Assembly (NCBI RefSeq): GCF_014193425.1 | Contig: NZ_JACHZG010000001.1 | Span: forward strand, 124,001 to 188,000 | Direction of reading: 5' to 3' | DNA: 64,000 nt | Source: Microlunatus antarcticus | Lineage (GTDB): Bacteria; Actinomycetota; Actinomycetes; Propionibacteriales; Propionibacteriaceae | Part shown: one piece after another, positions 8,737-16,838 of the stretch | Layout of the letters: the number at the start of each line of letters is the position of its first letter | Position numbering within the stretch: position 1 is the stretch's first letter | The notes under the pieces: generated by a model | Databases searched by the model: none | What the model saw: the letters and a program-made list of their open reading frames with translations, nothing else | Told to the model about the DNA's origin: nothing | Position numbers and translations under genes: made by a program

Positions 8737-9168
8737 ATGAGTGAGAGTCCCGTGCGCTTCGACCTCGTCGCCCTCGACACGCCTGACCCGGCCGGTCTGG
8801 CCCGCTTCTACTGCGACCTGCTCGGCTGGCAGGTCGAGAGCGGCGACGCGAGCGACGACTGGGTGACCATCCGCGCGGACGGCGGGACGGGACCCGGTGC
8901 GGGGGCACGGCTCGCGTTCCAGCTGGCCCCCGACTTCGTGGCCCCGACGTGGCCCGACCCGGCCGTCCCGCAGCAGGTCCACCTCGACCTCGCGGTGGAC
9001 GACCTGGAGTCGGCCGGCGCGTTCGCCGAGTCGGTCGGCGCCCACCGTGTCCGCGGGCCGGGCACGGAGCAGGACTACTGGGTCTACCTGGACCCGGCGG
9101 GCCACCCGTTCTGCCTGTGCGTGTCAGCGCCGGCCACGGCGGGCGCGGCGGAGGGGACCTCTCGCTAG
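8737..9168 (+). CDS. VOC (glyoxalase/bleomycin-resistance) superfamily protein
   Basis: A 143-residue protein with two beta-alpha-beta-beta-beta halves: FDLVALDTPDPAGLARFYCD at the N-terminus, QVHLDLAVDDLESAGAF in the middle, and WVYLDPAGHPFCLC near the end. These are typical of small actinobacterial VOC proteins. Reaction and ligand cannot be read from the sequence. It is transcribed away from the F420 reductase and just ahead of the small DUF4177-like gene. Confidence 0.85.
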   Translation: MSESPVRFDLVALDTPDPAGLARFYCDLLGWQVESGDASDDWVTIRADGGTGPGAGARLAFQLAPDFVAPTWPDPAVPQQVHLDLAVDDLESAGAFAESVGAHRVRGPGTEQDYWVYLDPAGHPFCLCVSAPATAGAAEGTSR

Positions 9169-9177
9169 GCTCCGCCC

Positions 9178-9339
9178 ATGACGAAGTGGGAGTACGTGAC
9201 CGTTCCGCTGCTGGTGCACGCGACCAAGCAGATCCTCGACAACTGGGGCTCGGACGGGTGGGAGCTGGTCCAGGTGGTGCCGGGCCTCAACCCGGAGAAC
9301 CTCGTGGCCTACCTCAAGCGCCCGCTGCCGACGGCCTGA
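9178..9339 (+). CDS. Small DUF4177-like protein (Rv3678A-like)
   Basis: A 53-residue frame starting MTKWEYVTVPLLVHATKQIL and containing LDNWGSDGWELVQVV, the signature of the DUF4177 group. It has no signal peptide or membrane segment. It lies 9 bp after the VOC gene and 2 bp before the RidA start, so it is part of the same operon. M. tuberculosis has a similar small gene at the same place beside RidA. Function unknown. Confidence 0.85.
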   Translation: MTKWEYVTVPLLVHATKQILDNWGSDGWELVQVVPGLNPENLVAYLKRPLPTA

Positions 9340-9341
9340 TC

Positions 9342-9860
9342 GTGACAGCCCCGCAGTCATCGACGGACGGCCAGACGCCGACGGCCCGCCTGGCCGCGCT
9401 CGGGCTGGAGCTGCCGGCCGTGGCGGCGCCGGTCGCCGCGTACGTCCCGGCGGTCCGGCTCGGCGACACGGTCTGGACGAGCGGACAGCTGCCGTTCGTC
9501 GACGGCAAGCTGCTGGCCACCGGCAAGGTCGGTGACGGCATCCGGTCCGAGATCGACGCCGACGGCGCCGCCCACCTCGCACAGGTCGCCGGGCTGAACG
9601 CCCTGGCCGCCGTGGCCGAGCAGGCGGGCGGGCTCGACGCGGTCGTCCGGATCGTCAAGGTCGTCGTGTTCGTGGCGAGCACGCCGGACTTCACCGGCCA
9701 GCCGGCCGTGGCCAACGGGGCGAGCGAGCTGTTCGGCCAGGTCTTCGGCAGCGCCCACGCGCGCAGCGCCGTGGGCGTGGTCGTGCTCCCGCTCGACTCG
9801 CCCGTCGAGGTCGAGGTCGTGGCCGAGGTCCGCAGCCGCCCCACCGTCGTCCCCGTCTGA
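9342..9860 (+). CDS. RidA-family protein
   Basis: A 172-residue protein with the RidA (YjgF/YER057c/UK114) fold. LGDTVWTSGQLPFVDGKLLA and ARSAVGVVVLPLDSPVEVEV are diagnostic, and the Arg that binds the substrate carboxylate in RidA (in ARS) is kept. The family hydrolyses reactive enamine/imine intermediates from amino-acid metabolism. It is longer than RidA itself (about 130), like Rv3678c, so the true substrate may differ. The GTG at 9342 lies directly after the DUF4177-like stop. Confidence 0.87.
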   Translation: MTAPQSSTDGQTPTARLAALGLELPAVAAPVAAYVPAVRLGDTVWTSGQLPFVDGKLLATGKVGDGIRSEIDADGAAHLAQVAGLNALAAVAEQAGGLDAVVRIVKVVVFVASTPDFTGQPAVANGASELFGQVFGSAHARSAVGVVVLPLDSPVEVEVVAEVRSRPTVVPV

Positions 9861-9864
9861 GGCG

Positions 9865-10677
9865 GTGTCGGCAGTGCGGGCGGGGTCGGCGGTGCCGGGC
9901 GTGGTGGCGTCGGTCCTGGCGCCCAACCCCGGCCCGATGACGCTCCAGGGCACGAACAGCTGGGTCCTCGGCGACCCGGCGCTCGGCCCGGTCGTGGTCG
10001 TCGACCCGGGTCCCGAGGACGACGGTCACCTGACCCGGGTGCTCGAGGCCGCGGGGGGCCGGGTGGTCACCGTGCTCCTCACCCACCGCCACCTCGACCA
10101 CAGTGCGGGGGCGGCTACGTTCGCCGCCCGGGCGGGCTGCGGCGTCCGGGCCGTGGACCCCGCCTGGCGGGTCGGTGACGACGGGCTCGACGACGGCACG
10201 GTGATCGAGGCCGCCGGCGTCCGGCTCGAGGTGCTGGCGACGCCCGGGCACACGAGCGACTCGGTGAGCCTGCTCGCGACGTACGCCGAGGACGGGGTGC
10301 CCCGGGTCGACCTCCTGACCGGGGACACCGTCCTGGGCTTCGGCAGCACCGTCATCACGCACCCCGACGGCGACCTGGGCGCATACCTCGACTCGCTCGA
10401 CCGCCTCCTCGGCGTCGTCGACGACCGCGGGGTCACCCGGATCCTGCCCGGCCACGGCCCGGTCGTGGCCGACCCCGAGGGCGTCCTGACGGGCTACCGC
10501 ACCCACCGGCGGGAGCGACTGGCGCAGGTGCGTGCAGCGCTCGCCGCGGGCGCCCGGACGCCGGAGGAGGTGCTGGCCGCGGTCTACCCCGACTCGGTCG
10601 GCACGCCGATCGAGGGCGCGGCGCTCCAGTCGGTCCGCGCCCAGCTCGACCACCTCGACGCTCATCGGCAGCACTGA
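9865..10677 (+). CDS. MBL-fold metallohydrolase (Rv3677c-like)
   Basis: A 270-residue metallo-beta-lactamase-fold enzyme. The zinc motif THRHLDHS lies in the first half, then ATPGHTSDSVS, LTGDTVLGFGST and ILPGHGPVV. The opening PNPGPMTLQGTNSWVLGD and C-terminal winged helix-like region (RTPEEVLAAVYPDSVGTP) resemble LACTB2-type hydrolases, which include RNases and thioesterases. It starts with GTG 4 bp after the RidA stop, in the same operon. The substrate is not known. Confidence 0.88.
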   Translation: MSAVRAGSAVPGVVASVLAPNPGPMTLQGTNSWVLGDPALGPVVVVDPGPEDDGHLTRVLEAAGGRVVTVLLTHRHLDHSAGAATFAARAGCGVRAVDPAWRVGDDGLDDGTVIEAAGVRLEVLATPGHTSDSVSLLATYAEDGVPRVDLLTGDTVLGFGSTVITHPDGDLGAYLDSLDRLLGVVDDRGVTRILPGHGPVVADPEGVLTGYRTHRRERLAQVRAALAAGARTPEEVLAAVYPDSVGTPIEGAALQSVRAQLDHLDAHRQH

Positions 10678-10722
10678 GCGCACGCACAGCAACCGCACAG
10701 GCTCGGCCTGCACCGTAGACGC

Positions 10723-12078
10723 ATGACGTCGGACGAGCAGCGCGACCCGGGCACCCCCTCGACCCCTCCCTCGGCCTACCAGGGGCCGTACTCCTACGGC
10801 TCCGGCGGGAGCTACCCGCCGCCCACGGGGTCGGCGTACGGGCAGCCGAGCGGTCCGTCCTACGGGAGCCCCTCGTACGGCGCGCCGTCCTACGGGAGCC
10901 AGTCGTACGCCGGACAGCCCTACGGCACGCCGGCTCCGGGCACGTCGACCCCGGGTCAGCCGGGGACGACCGCGCTGGTCGAGCGCCCGCGACGTCGGCG
11001 CGGCGGGATCCTCGCGGCCGCCACGCTCGCCGCGGTGATCGGTGCCGGCGCCGGGATCGGCTCGTACGCCTACCTCGGCGGAGCGGCGACCTCGGCCGGC
11101 TCGCCGATCAGCGTGACCACCGTCCCCGCGGCCAGCAGCCCGGTGCTCGACGGCACGATCAGCGCGGCCGCGGGCAAGATCGACCCCTCGGTGGTGACCA
11201 TCACCGTGCAGGCCGGCAACAGCGGCGACATCGGCAGCGGCGTCGTGCTCGACACCGACGGCCACATCCTCACGAACAACCACGTGGTCTCGGCCGCCGC
11301 GGGTTCCGGGCAGACGAGCATGACGGTGACGCTGCCGGACGGGACGACGGCGCCGGCCACGGTCGTCGGCACCTCGGCCAGCAACGACCTCGCCGTGATC
11401 AAGGTCGACGGCGTGGCGGACCTCAAGCCGGCGACGTTCGCGAAGTCGGACGCCCTGCAGGTGGGCCAGGCCGTCGTCGCGGCCGGTGCGCCGCTGGGTC
11501 TGTCGGAGTCGATCACCAGCGGCATCGTGTCCAACACGGCCCGTCCGGTGCGCTCCGGGAACGACAACGACGCGGTCTACCTCGCCGTCCAGACCGATGC
11601 GGCCATCAACCCCGGCAACTCGGGCGGCCCTCTCGTCGACCTCAACGGCTCGGTCGTCGGCATCAACTCCTCGATCGCCAGCACCGGCTCCAGCGGCGGC
11701 AGCGGCAGCCAGTCCGGCAACATCGGCATCGGCTTCGCCATCCCGTCCGACGTCGCCGTCCGCGTCGCCGGCGAGCTGATCGCCAACGGCAAGTCGGTCA
11801 ACGCGGCCTTCGGCGTCACGGTCGGCGGCAGCGCGGACTCCGACCTGTCGACCGCCACCGGCGTCGCGCTGCAGACCGTCGTGCCCGACGGCGCCGCGGC
11901 AGCCGCCGGTCTGCGGGCCGGGGACGTCGTGACCAAGGTCGACGACTTCCACACCACCACCGCCGACGGCCTCATCGCCTCGACCCGCTACTTCGCCCCG
12001 GGCACCACGGTCACCGTCACGTACGTCCGCGACGGCGGCGCCGCGCAGACGGTCGACGTCAAGCTCGGCTCCTCCTGA
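10723..12078 (+). CDS. HtrA/DegP-family serine protease with PDZ domain
   Basis: A 451-residue protein. Residues 1-85 are cytoplasmic and rich in Tyr, Gly, Pro and Ser with repeated SYG/PSYGS units. A transmembrane helix (about 92-115) follows a basic RPRRRRGG stop, then a trypsin-like domain with catalytic His in TNNHVV, Asp in SNDLAVIKV and Ser in NPGNSGGPL, then a PDZ domain to the end. It is membrane-anchored with its protease outside, where it would degrade or process misfolded envelope proteins. It is not the four-helix MarP architecture found near this place in M. tuberculosis. Confidence 0.92.
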   Translation: MTSDEQRDPGTPSTPPSAYQGPYSYGSGGSYPPPTGSAYGQPSGPSYGSPSYGAPSYGSQSYAGQPYGTPAPGTSTPGQPGTTALVERPRRRRGGILAAATLAAVIGAGAGIGSYAYLGGAATSAGSPISVTTVPAASSPVLDGTISAAAGKIDPSVVTITVQAGNSGDIGSGVVLDTDGHILTNNHVVSAAAGSGQTSMTVTLPDGTTAPATVVGTSASNDLAVIKVDGVADLKPATFAKSDALQVGQAVVAAGAPLGLSESITSGIVSNTARPVRSGNDNDAVYLAVQTDAAINPGNSGGPLVDLNGSVVGINSSIASTGSSGGSGSQSGNIGIGFAIPSDVAVRVAGELIANGKSVNAAFGVTVGGSADSDLSTATGVALQTVVPDGAAAAAGLRAGDVVTKVDDFHTTTADGLIASTRYFAPGTTVTVTYVRDGGAAQTVDVKLGSS

Positions 12079-12083
12079 CGCGC

Positions 12084-12114
12084 AGCCGGCCCTGACCAGT
12101 GGTCAGGGCCGGCT
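12084..12114. terminator. Perfect 31-bp palindrome after the HtrA gene
   Basis: AGCCGGCCCTGACCA (12084-12098), a central G, then TGGTCAGGGCCGGCT (12100-12114). It lies 5 bp after the htrA stop and would form a very stable hairpin, so it may end the htrA transcript, though no T run follows. Its core is the first of three copies of a motif spaced 50 bp apart. Confidence 0.6.
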
Positions 12115-12206
12115 CCGACCGGGGTGCGGGGTGCCGGGTTTCTGACCACTGGTCGCTCCTGGCAGGTTCCGCAGCTTCGGGACCCGCGCAAGTGACCAGT
12201 GGTGGC
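12092..12206. repeat. Three palindromic TGACCASTGGTCR motifs at exact 50-bp spacing
   Basis: Copies begin at 12092 (CTGACCAGTGGTCAG), 12142 (CTGACCACTGGTCGC) and 12192 (GTGACCAGTGGTGGC). Each is a partial or full palindrome centred on one base, and the interval is exactly 50 bp twice. They fill the gap between htrA and the radical SAM gene. They could be operator sites or decayed copies of a 50-bp tandem unit, since the downstream flanks of copies 2 and 3 also look alike. Confidence 0.7.
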
Positions 12207-12253
12207 TCCGGGCGGGGCCTGGGCAGTCCAGGTCTCGCGGCTGGTGCTCGATT

Positions 12254-12267
12254 AGAACGTGTGTTCT
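12254..12267. promoter_or_regulatory. Candidate LexA (SOS) box
   Basis: AGAACGTGTGTTCT is a perfect 5+5 inverted repeat with the GAAC-N4-GTTC core of Gram-positive LexA operators. It ends 8 bp before the ATG at 12276 of the radical SAM gene, so bound LexA would block initiation. Confidence 0.6.
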
Positions 12268-12275
12268 CATGGAGC

Positions 12276-13268
12276 ATGCGGTGGGCGGGTCAATCGGTCG
12301 GGAACGTGGTGTCCGACGCCGCCGCGCTGCCGGGGCTGGAGGAGATGCCCGGGCTCGTCCGGACGGTGCGGACGCCGGAGTTCGCGGGGGTCACGTTCCA
12401 CGAGGTGATGGCGCGGTCCGCGCTCAACCACGTGCCCGCCACCTCGGACGTGCCGTTCCGCTGGACGATCAACCCCTACCGCGGCTGCACCCACGGGTGC
12501 GTCTACTGCTTCGCCCGGCAGACGCACTCCTACCTCGACCTGGACACCGGGGCGGACTTCGACGCCGAGATCGTGGTCAAGGTCAACGTCGCCGAGGTGC
12601 TGGCCCGCGAGGTCGCCCGCCCGTCCTGGGGTCGCGAGGCGGTCGCGCTCGGCACGAACACCGACCCCTACCAGCGGGCCGAGGGCCGCTACCGGCTGAT
12701 GCCCGGGATCATCGAGGCCCTCGCCGGGTCGGCGACGCCGTTCTCGATCCTGACCAAGGGCACCACGCTTCGCCGCGACCTTTCGCTGCTCGCCGAGGCC
12801 GCGAGCCGTGCGCCCGTGATGATGGGCGTCTCGCTGGCCCTGCTCGACGAGACCGTGCAGGAGACGCTGGAGCCCGGCACCCCCTCGCCGCGGGCCCGCC
12901 TGGAGCTGGTCCGGTCGATCCGCGCGGCGGGCCTGCCGTGCCAGGTCCTGATCGCGCCGGTCCTGCCGCTGCTGACCGACCGCGACGACGACCTCGAACG
13001 CGTGATCACCGCGGTGGCGGAGGCCGGTGCCACCTCGGCGTCGGTCATGGCGCTGCACCTGCGGCCCGGGGCGCGCGAGTGGTTCCTGCGCTGGCTGGGG
13101 GAGCAGCACCCCGAGCTCGTCGAGCCGTACTCCGAGCTCTACCGCGGCGGGTCGTACGTCCTGAAGTCGTACGCGTCCGACCTGGCCGAGCGCACGCGTC
13201 CGCTGCTGCGCCGGTTCGGTCTGAACCGGCCGTCCGCCTGGCGCCAGCCGTCGCGGGACAGCAGCTAG
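12276..13268 (+). CDS. Radical SAM protein of the spore-photoproduct-lyase-like Rv2578c family
   Basis: A 330-residue protein with the radical SAM cysteine motif CTHGCVYC at about residues 70-77 (CxxxCxxC after NPYRG), which holds the 4Fe-4S cluster that cleaves S-adenosylmethionine. FHEVMARSALNHVP and ALGTNTDPYQRAEGRYR are typical of the SplB-like family. The role is probably DNA-damage related but not proven for this branch. The ATG at 12276 gives the family-type opening MRWAGQ; a GTG at 12261 is an in-frame alternative but would place the LexA-like box inside the start. Confidence 0.85.
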   Translation: MRWAGQSVGNVVSDAAALPGLEEMPGLVRTVRTPEFAGVTFHEVMARSALNHVPATSDVPFRWTINPYRGCTHGCVYCFARQTHSYLDLDTGADFDAEIVVKVNVAEVLAREVARPSWGREAVALGTNTDPYQRAEGRYRLMPGIIEALAGSATPFSILTKGTTLRRDLSLLAEAASRAPVMMGVSLALLDETVQETLEPGTPSPRARLELVRSIRAAGLPCQVLIAPVLPLLTDRDDDLERVITAVAEAGATSASVMALHLRPGAREWFLRWLGEQHPELVEPYSELYRGGSYVLKSYASDLAERTRPLLRRFGLNRPSAWRQPSRDSS

Positions 13269-13942
13269 CGCGCCCGGCGTTCCACGCGCTCGACGTCGAG
13301 CAGGGTCACGGAACGGGGCTCGAGCCGGATCCAGCCGCGGGCGGCGAAGTCGGCGAGGGCCTTGTTGACCGTCTCGCGGGAGGCGCCCACCAGCTGGGCG
13401 AGCTCCTCCTGGGTGAGGTCGTGGTGGACGTGCACGCCGTCGTCCTTGCGGTCGCCGAAGCGGCGGGCGAGCTCGAGCAGCTGCTTGGCCACCCGTCCCG
13501 GGACGTCGGAGAAGACCAGGTCGGCGACGACGTCGTTGGCCCGGCGCAGCCGGCCCGCGAGCTGCGCGAGCAGGCTCCGCGCGACCTCGGGGTGCCCCTC
13601 GATCCAGCGCATCAGCTCGTCGTGCTCGAGCGTGCGCACCTCGACCGCGGTGACCGCGGTCGCCGTGCTCGAGCGGGGGCCGGGGTCGAAGACCGACAGC
13701 TCGCCGAACATCTGGCCCGGGCCGAGGACGGCCAGCAGGTTCTCCCGACCGGCGGAACCGCTCCGGCCGAGCTTGATCTTGCCGGCGACCACGACGTACA
13801 GCCGGTCCTCGGTCTCGCCCTCCCGGAAGAGGATCTCGCCCTTGGACAGCCGCAGCGTCCCCATCGCCTGCTCGAGCGCCGATGCGCTCTCGGCGTCGAG
13901 CTCGGCGAAGAGCGGGGCCTTGGTCAACACCTCGGGATCCAC
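13265..13942 (-). CDS. crp: Crp/Fnr-family cAMP-responsive transcription regulator (Crp/GlxR-like)
   Basis: A 225-residue protein. The cyclic-nucleotide domain contains GEILFREGETEDRLYVV and MFGELSVFDPGPRSSTATA, which in this family holds the cAMP pocket (PGPRSS). The DNA-binding domain has RVAKQLLELARRFG and the recognition helix in TQEELAQLVGASRETVNKAL (about 172-191), and the protein ends in VERRAR like mycobacterial Crp. It is a global regulator of carbon and energy genes. The GTG at 13942 has a consensus AGGAGG 6 nt upstream. It is divergent from nth, as in M. tuberculosis. Confidence 0.95.
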   Translation of the reverse strand: MDPEVLTKAPLFAELDAESASALEQAMGTLRLSKGEILFREGETEDRLYVVVAGKIKLGRSGSAGRENLLAVLGPGQMFGELSVFDPGPRSSTATAVTAVEVRTLEHDELMRWIEGHPEVARSLLAQLAGRLRRANDVVADLVFSDVPGRVAKQLLELARRFGDRKDDGVHVHHDLTQEELAQLVGASRETVNKALADFAARGWIRLEPRSVTLLDVERVERRAR

Positions 13943-14110
13943 CGGCGCCCTCCTGTAGTTCGCGTCACACTGCTCGGCCAACCTACCGTCGTCGGCTCGA
14001 CGGCGAGCGGGGACGGCACCGGCGTGGTCCGCAGGCACCCTCACCGTAACGGCGATGTGGTCCCAGACAAGGAGAGGTCGCCAGATGAGCCGCAGACGTA
14101 GGGTGGCGGC

Positions 14111-14812
14111 GTGAGCCCGAGCGACACGCGGACCGCCCTGGTCCGTCGGGCCCGGTCGATCGACCGGACGCTGGGACACACCTATCCCGAGGCCCACGTC
14201 GAGCTCGACTTCACGACGCCGCTCGAGCTGCTCGTCGCGACGATCCTCTCCGCGCAGAGCACGGACAAGCGGGTCAACACGATCACCCCGGTCCTCTTCG
14301 CCCGCTACCCCGACGCGGCGGCGTACGCGGGGGCCGACCGGGTCGAGCTCGAGACGCTGATCACCCCCACCGGGTTCTTCCGGGCCAAGACCGACACCCT
14401 GCTCAAGCTCGGGGTGCAGCTCCTCGAGCGCTTCGACGGGGAGGTCCCCGCCACCCTGGCCGAGCTCGTGACGCTGCCGGGGGTGGGCCGCAAGACGGCG
14501 AACGTCGTGCTCGGCAACGCCTTCGGGATCCCCGGGATCACGGTCGACACGCACTTCGGCCGGCTCTCGCGCCGGTTCGGCTGGACGACCGAGGAGGACC
14601 CGGTCAAGGTCGAGGCCGAGGTCGGCGCGCTCTTTCCCAAGAAGGACTGGGTGATGCTGTGCCACCACGTCATCTGGCACGGCCGCCGTCGCTGCCACGC
14701 GCGCAACCCGGCCTGCGGCGCCTGCCCGGTCGCGAAGCTCTGCCCGTCGTACGGCGAGGGTGAGACCGACCCGACGAAGGCGGCGAAGCTCGTCCGCGAG
14801 CCGCGCGGATGA
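14111..14812 (+). CDS. nth: Endonuclease III (base-excision DNA glycosylase/AP lyase)
   Basis: A 233-residue protein. The helix-hairpin-helix [12 protein letters not shown] carries the catalytic Lys, the aspartate is in [11 protein letters not shown], and the C-terminal 4Fe-4S site has [17 protein letters not shown] (Cys spacing 6-2-5). It removes oxidised pyrimidines from DNA and nicks the abasic site. It starts with GTG and its stop overlaps the thioredoxin-like gene start (ATGA), so the downstream gene is coupled. Confidence 0.95.
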   Translation: MSPSDTRTALVRRARSIDRTLGHTYPEAHVELDFTTPLELLVATILSAQSTDKRVNTITPVLFARYPDAAAYAGADRVELETLITPTGFFRAKTDTLLKLGVQLLERFDGEVPATLAELVTLPGVGRKTANVVLGNAFGIPGITVDTHFGRLSRRFGWTTEEDPVKVEAEVGALFPKKDWVMLCHHVIWHGRRRCHARNPACGACPVAKLCPSYGEGETDPTKAAKLVREPRG

Positions 14813-15441
14813 GGGGCCTGCGGCGTACGGCGGCCGTCGTCGGTCTGGTCCTGGCGCTGGCCGGCTGCACGGAGACGCCGAGCGTGGTGCGCTCCACGCA
14901 GCCCGCCACGGCCCCGTCGACGGCCGCACCCGCGGACCCGACCTCGGCGCCGAACCCGGACCTCGCGGCGGCCAAGAAGGCGGCCGGGATCGCCGACTGC
15001 CCGACCACCGACGCCAGCCCGGCGAAGGGCGGGCTGCCGGACGCCAGCGTTGAGTGCCTGGACGGTGGGCGCGACGTGCGGCTGGCGTCCCTGCGCGGCC
15101 CGCTGATCGTCAACGTCTGGGCGTCCTGGTGCGGGCCGTGCCGGACGGAGGCCCCGTTCCTGGCCGAGGCCGGCCGGGCGGGCTCAGCGGTCCGGCTGAT
15201 CGGCGTCAGCTTCAACGACCCGGCCCCCGACGCGGCGGTGACCTTCGCCGCCGACGCCGGCTGGACCTACCCCCAGCTCTACGACGCCGACCAGGTCCTC
15301 CGCCGCGCCCAGGTCGGAGGCCTGCCGGTGACGTTCTTCGTCCGTCCCGACGGGACCGTGGCCGGGCGACACGCGGGCGGGTTCACCTCGTCGCAGGAGC
15401 TCGCCGACGCGAGCCGGCAGTACCTGGGCGTCGCGCCGTGA
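14809..15441 (+). CDS. TlpA/ResA-like thioredoxin-fold lipoprotein
   Basis: A 210-residue secreted protein. The lipobox LAGC at about residues 18-21 follows a hydrophobic stretch, so it is predicted to be lipid-anchored outside the membrane. A Thr/Pro/Ala-rich linker precedes the thioredoxin fold with WASWCGPC and [12 protein letters not shown] (cis-Pro). Such proteins reduce disulfides, often in cytochrome c maturation. The ATG overlaps nth, and the stop overlaps the Nudix GTG. The order nth, thioredoxin-like, Nudix is the same as M. tuberculosis Rv3674c-Rv3672c. Confidence 0.9.
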   Translation: MRGLRRTAAVVGLVLALAGCTETPSVVRSTQPATAPSTAAPADPTSAPNPDLAAAKKAAGIADCPTTDASPAKGGLPDASVECLDGGRDVRLASLRGPLIVNVWASWCGPCRTEAPFLAEAGRAGSAVRLIGVSFNDPAPDAAVTFAADAGWTYPQLYDADQVLRRAQVGGLPVTFFVRPDGTVAGRHAGGFTSSQELADASRQYLGVAP

Positions 15442-16136
15442 GCGCGGAGCCGGTCGTCCGTCCGAGCTGGGTCGGGCCGCTCGCTGCCGCGCTGGCCGAG
15501 CACGCGGAACCGTGGGTCGACGTCCTGCGGCCCGCCCAGGGCGCCCGGAAGTCGGCCGTCCTCGCGCTCTTCGGCGAGGGTCCGTCCGGACCGGAGGTGC
15601 TGCTCGTCGAGCGGGCGTTGACGCTGCGCTCGCACCCCGGCCAGATCGCCTTCCCCGGCGGCGCCGCCGACCCGGGCGACGTCGACCTCGTCGACACCGC
15701 GCTGCGGGAGGCGTACGAGGAGTGCGGCGTGCTGCGCGACGGTGTCGAGGTCCTCGGCGCGCTTCCCGCCGCGCACGTCGTCGTGAGCGGCTTCGACGTC
15801 ACCGCGGTCGTGGCCTGGTGGCGCGTCCCGCTGGCGGACACCCCGGCCGACCCGGGCGAGGTCGCCGCGGTGCTGCGGGTGCCGGTCGCCGACCTCGTCG
15901 ACCCGGCCAACCGCGTGACCGCCCGGCACCCGACGGGCTTCCGCGGCCCGGCGTTCACCGTCGCCGGTCACCTCGTCTGGGGCCTCACCGCCCACCTGCT
16001 CGCCGCCGTGCTGGACCTGGCCGGCTGGACCACGCCCTGGGACGACACGCGCGAGGTCGGGATCCCCGACCGTTACTTGCGCGACCGTCGTCCGAGCACG
16101 CTCGCCCGAGACACCGGAGGACCCGATGCCCACTGA
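15438..16136 (+). CDS. Nudix hydrolase, CoA pyrophosphatase-like (NudL type)
   Basis: A 232-residue protein. RSHPGQIAFPGGAADPGD is the NudL-specific segment, and the Nudix box ends in REAYEECGV (about 90-98), giving the Mg-binding glutamates. Enzymes of this group split CoA or other nucleotide diphosphates. The GTG at 15438 overlaps the TlpA stop (GTGA). The 3' end overlaps the HD-protein gene by 11 bp. Confidence 0.88.
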   Translation: MSAEPVVRPSWVGPLAAALAEHAEPWVDVLRPAQGARKSAVLALFGEGPSGPEVLLVERALTLRSHPGQIAFPGGAADPGDVDLVDTALREAYEECGVLRDGVEVLGALPAAHVVVSGFDVTAVVAWWRVPLADTPADPGEVAAVLRVPVADLVDPANRVTARHPTGFRGPAFTVAGHLVWGLTAHLLAAVLDLAGWTTPWDDTREVGIPDRYLRDRRPSTLARDTGGPDAH

Positions 16137-16815
16137 GACCCGTACGCCCCGCCCCCTGTCCGACGCGGACGCCGCCGAGCTGGCCGAGCGCTGGCACGCC
16201 GTGCTGCCGCACCAGGAGGCGATGGGCGCGGACCTCGTCGAGCGCTACCGCGAGCCCTGGCGTCGCTACCACGACGTCCGCCACCTGCTGGCCGTGCTGC
16301 GCCAGGTCGACGCGCTGGCCAGCGACCAGGACCTCTTCATCGTCCGGCTGGCGGCGTGGTTCCACGACGCGATCTACGACATCCCGTTCCGCGAGCTGAC
16401 GAACGAGGAGGGCTCGGCCCGGCTGGCGCTGCGCGAGCTGAGCCGTGCGGGGCTGGAGCAGGAGGACCTCACGCAGGTCGCCCGCCTCGTCCGGATGACC
16501 GCCGACCACGTGCCCGGCAGCCGCGACCCCGAGGGCGAGCTGCTGTGCGACGCCGACCTCGCCGTCCTGGCCGGTTCGCCGGAGGAGTACGCCGCGTACG
16601 TGGCCGACGTCCGCGAGGAGTACGCCGACGTGGCGGACGACGACTTCTTCTCGGCCCGCTTCGAGGTCCTCGAGCCCTGGGTCGAGGGCGAGATCTACCG
16701 CACCGGCAAGGGCAAGCTGCTGACCCCGGCCGCCCGCGCGAACGTCGCCGCCGAGGTGCGCGAGCTCGCCGAGCACCTCGGCATCGAGGCCCCGCCCGCA
16801 GCCCTGGAGCTCTGA
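16126..16815 (+). CDS. HD-domain metal-dependent phosphohydrolase-like protein
   Basis: A 229-residue, mostly helical protein. YHDVRHL and AAWFHDAIYD give the His and His-Asp metal ligands, with a further D in CDADLAVLAG. The family is widespread in actinobacteria and often called a predicted metal-dependent HD superfamily phosphohydrolase; no substrate is known. Its start lies inside the Nudix gene, so it is translated from the same mRNA. Confidence 0.85.
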   Translation: MPTETRTPRPLSDADAAELAERWHAVLPHQEAMGADLVERYREPWRRYHDVRHLLAVLRQVDALASDQDLFIVRLAAWFHDAIYDIPFRELTNEEGSARLALRELSRAGLEQEDLTQVARLVRMTADHVPGSRDPEGELLCDADLAVLAGSPEEYAAYVADVREEYADVADDDFFSARFEVLEPWVEGEIYRTGKGKLLTPAARANVAAEVRELAEHLGIEAPPAALEL

Positions 16816-16838
16816 CCGGTCATGGCAGGCTGGTCGTC

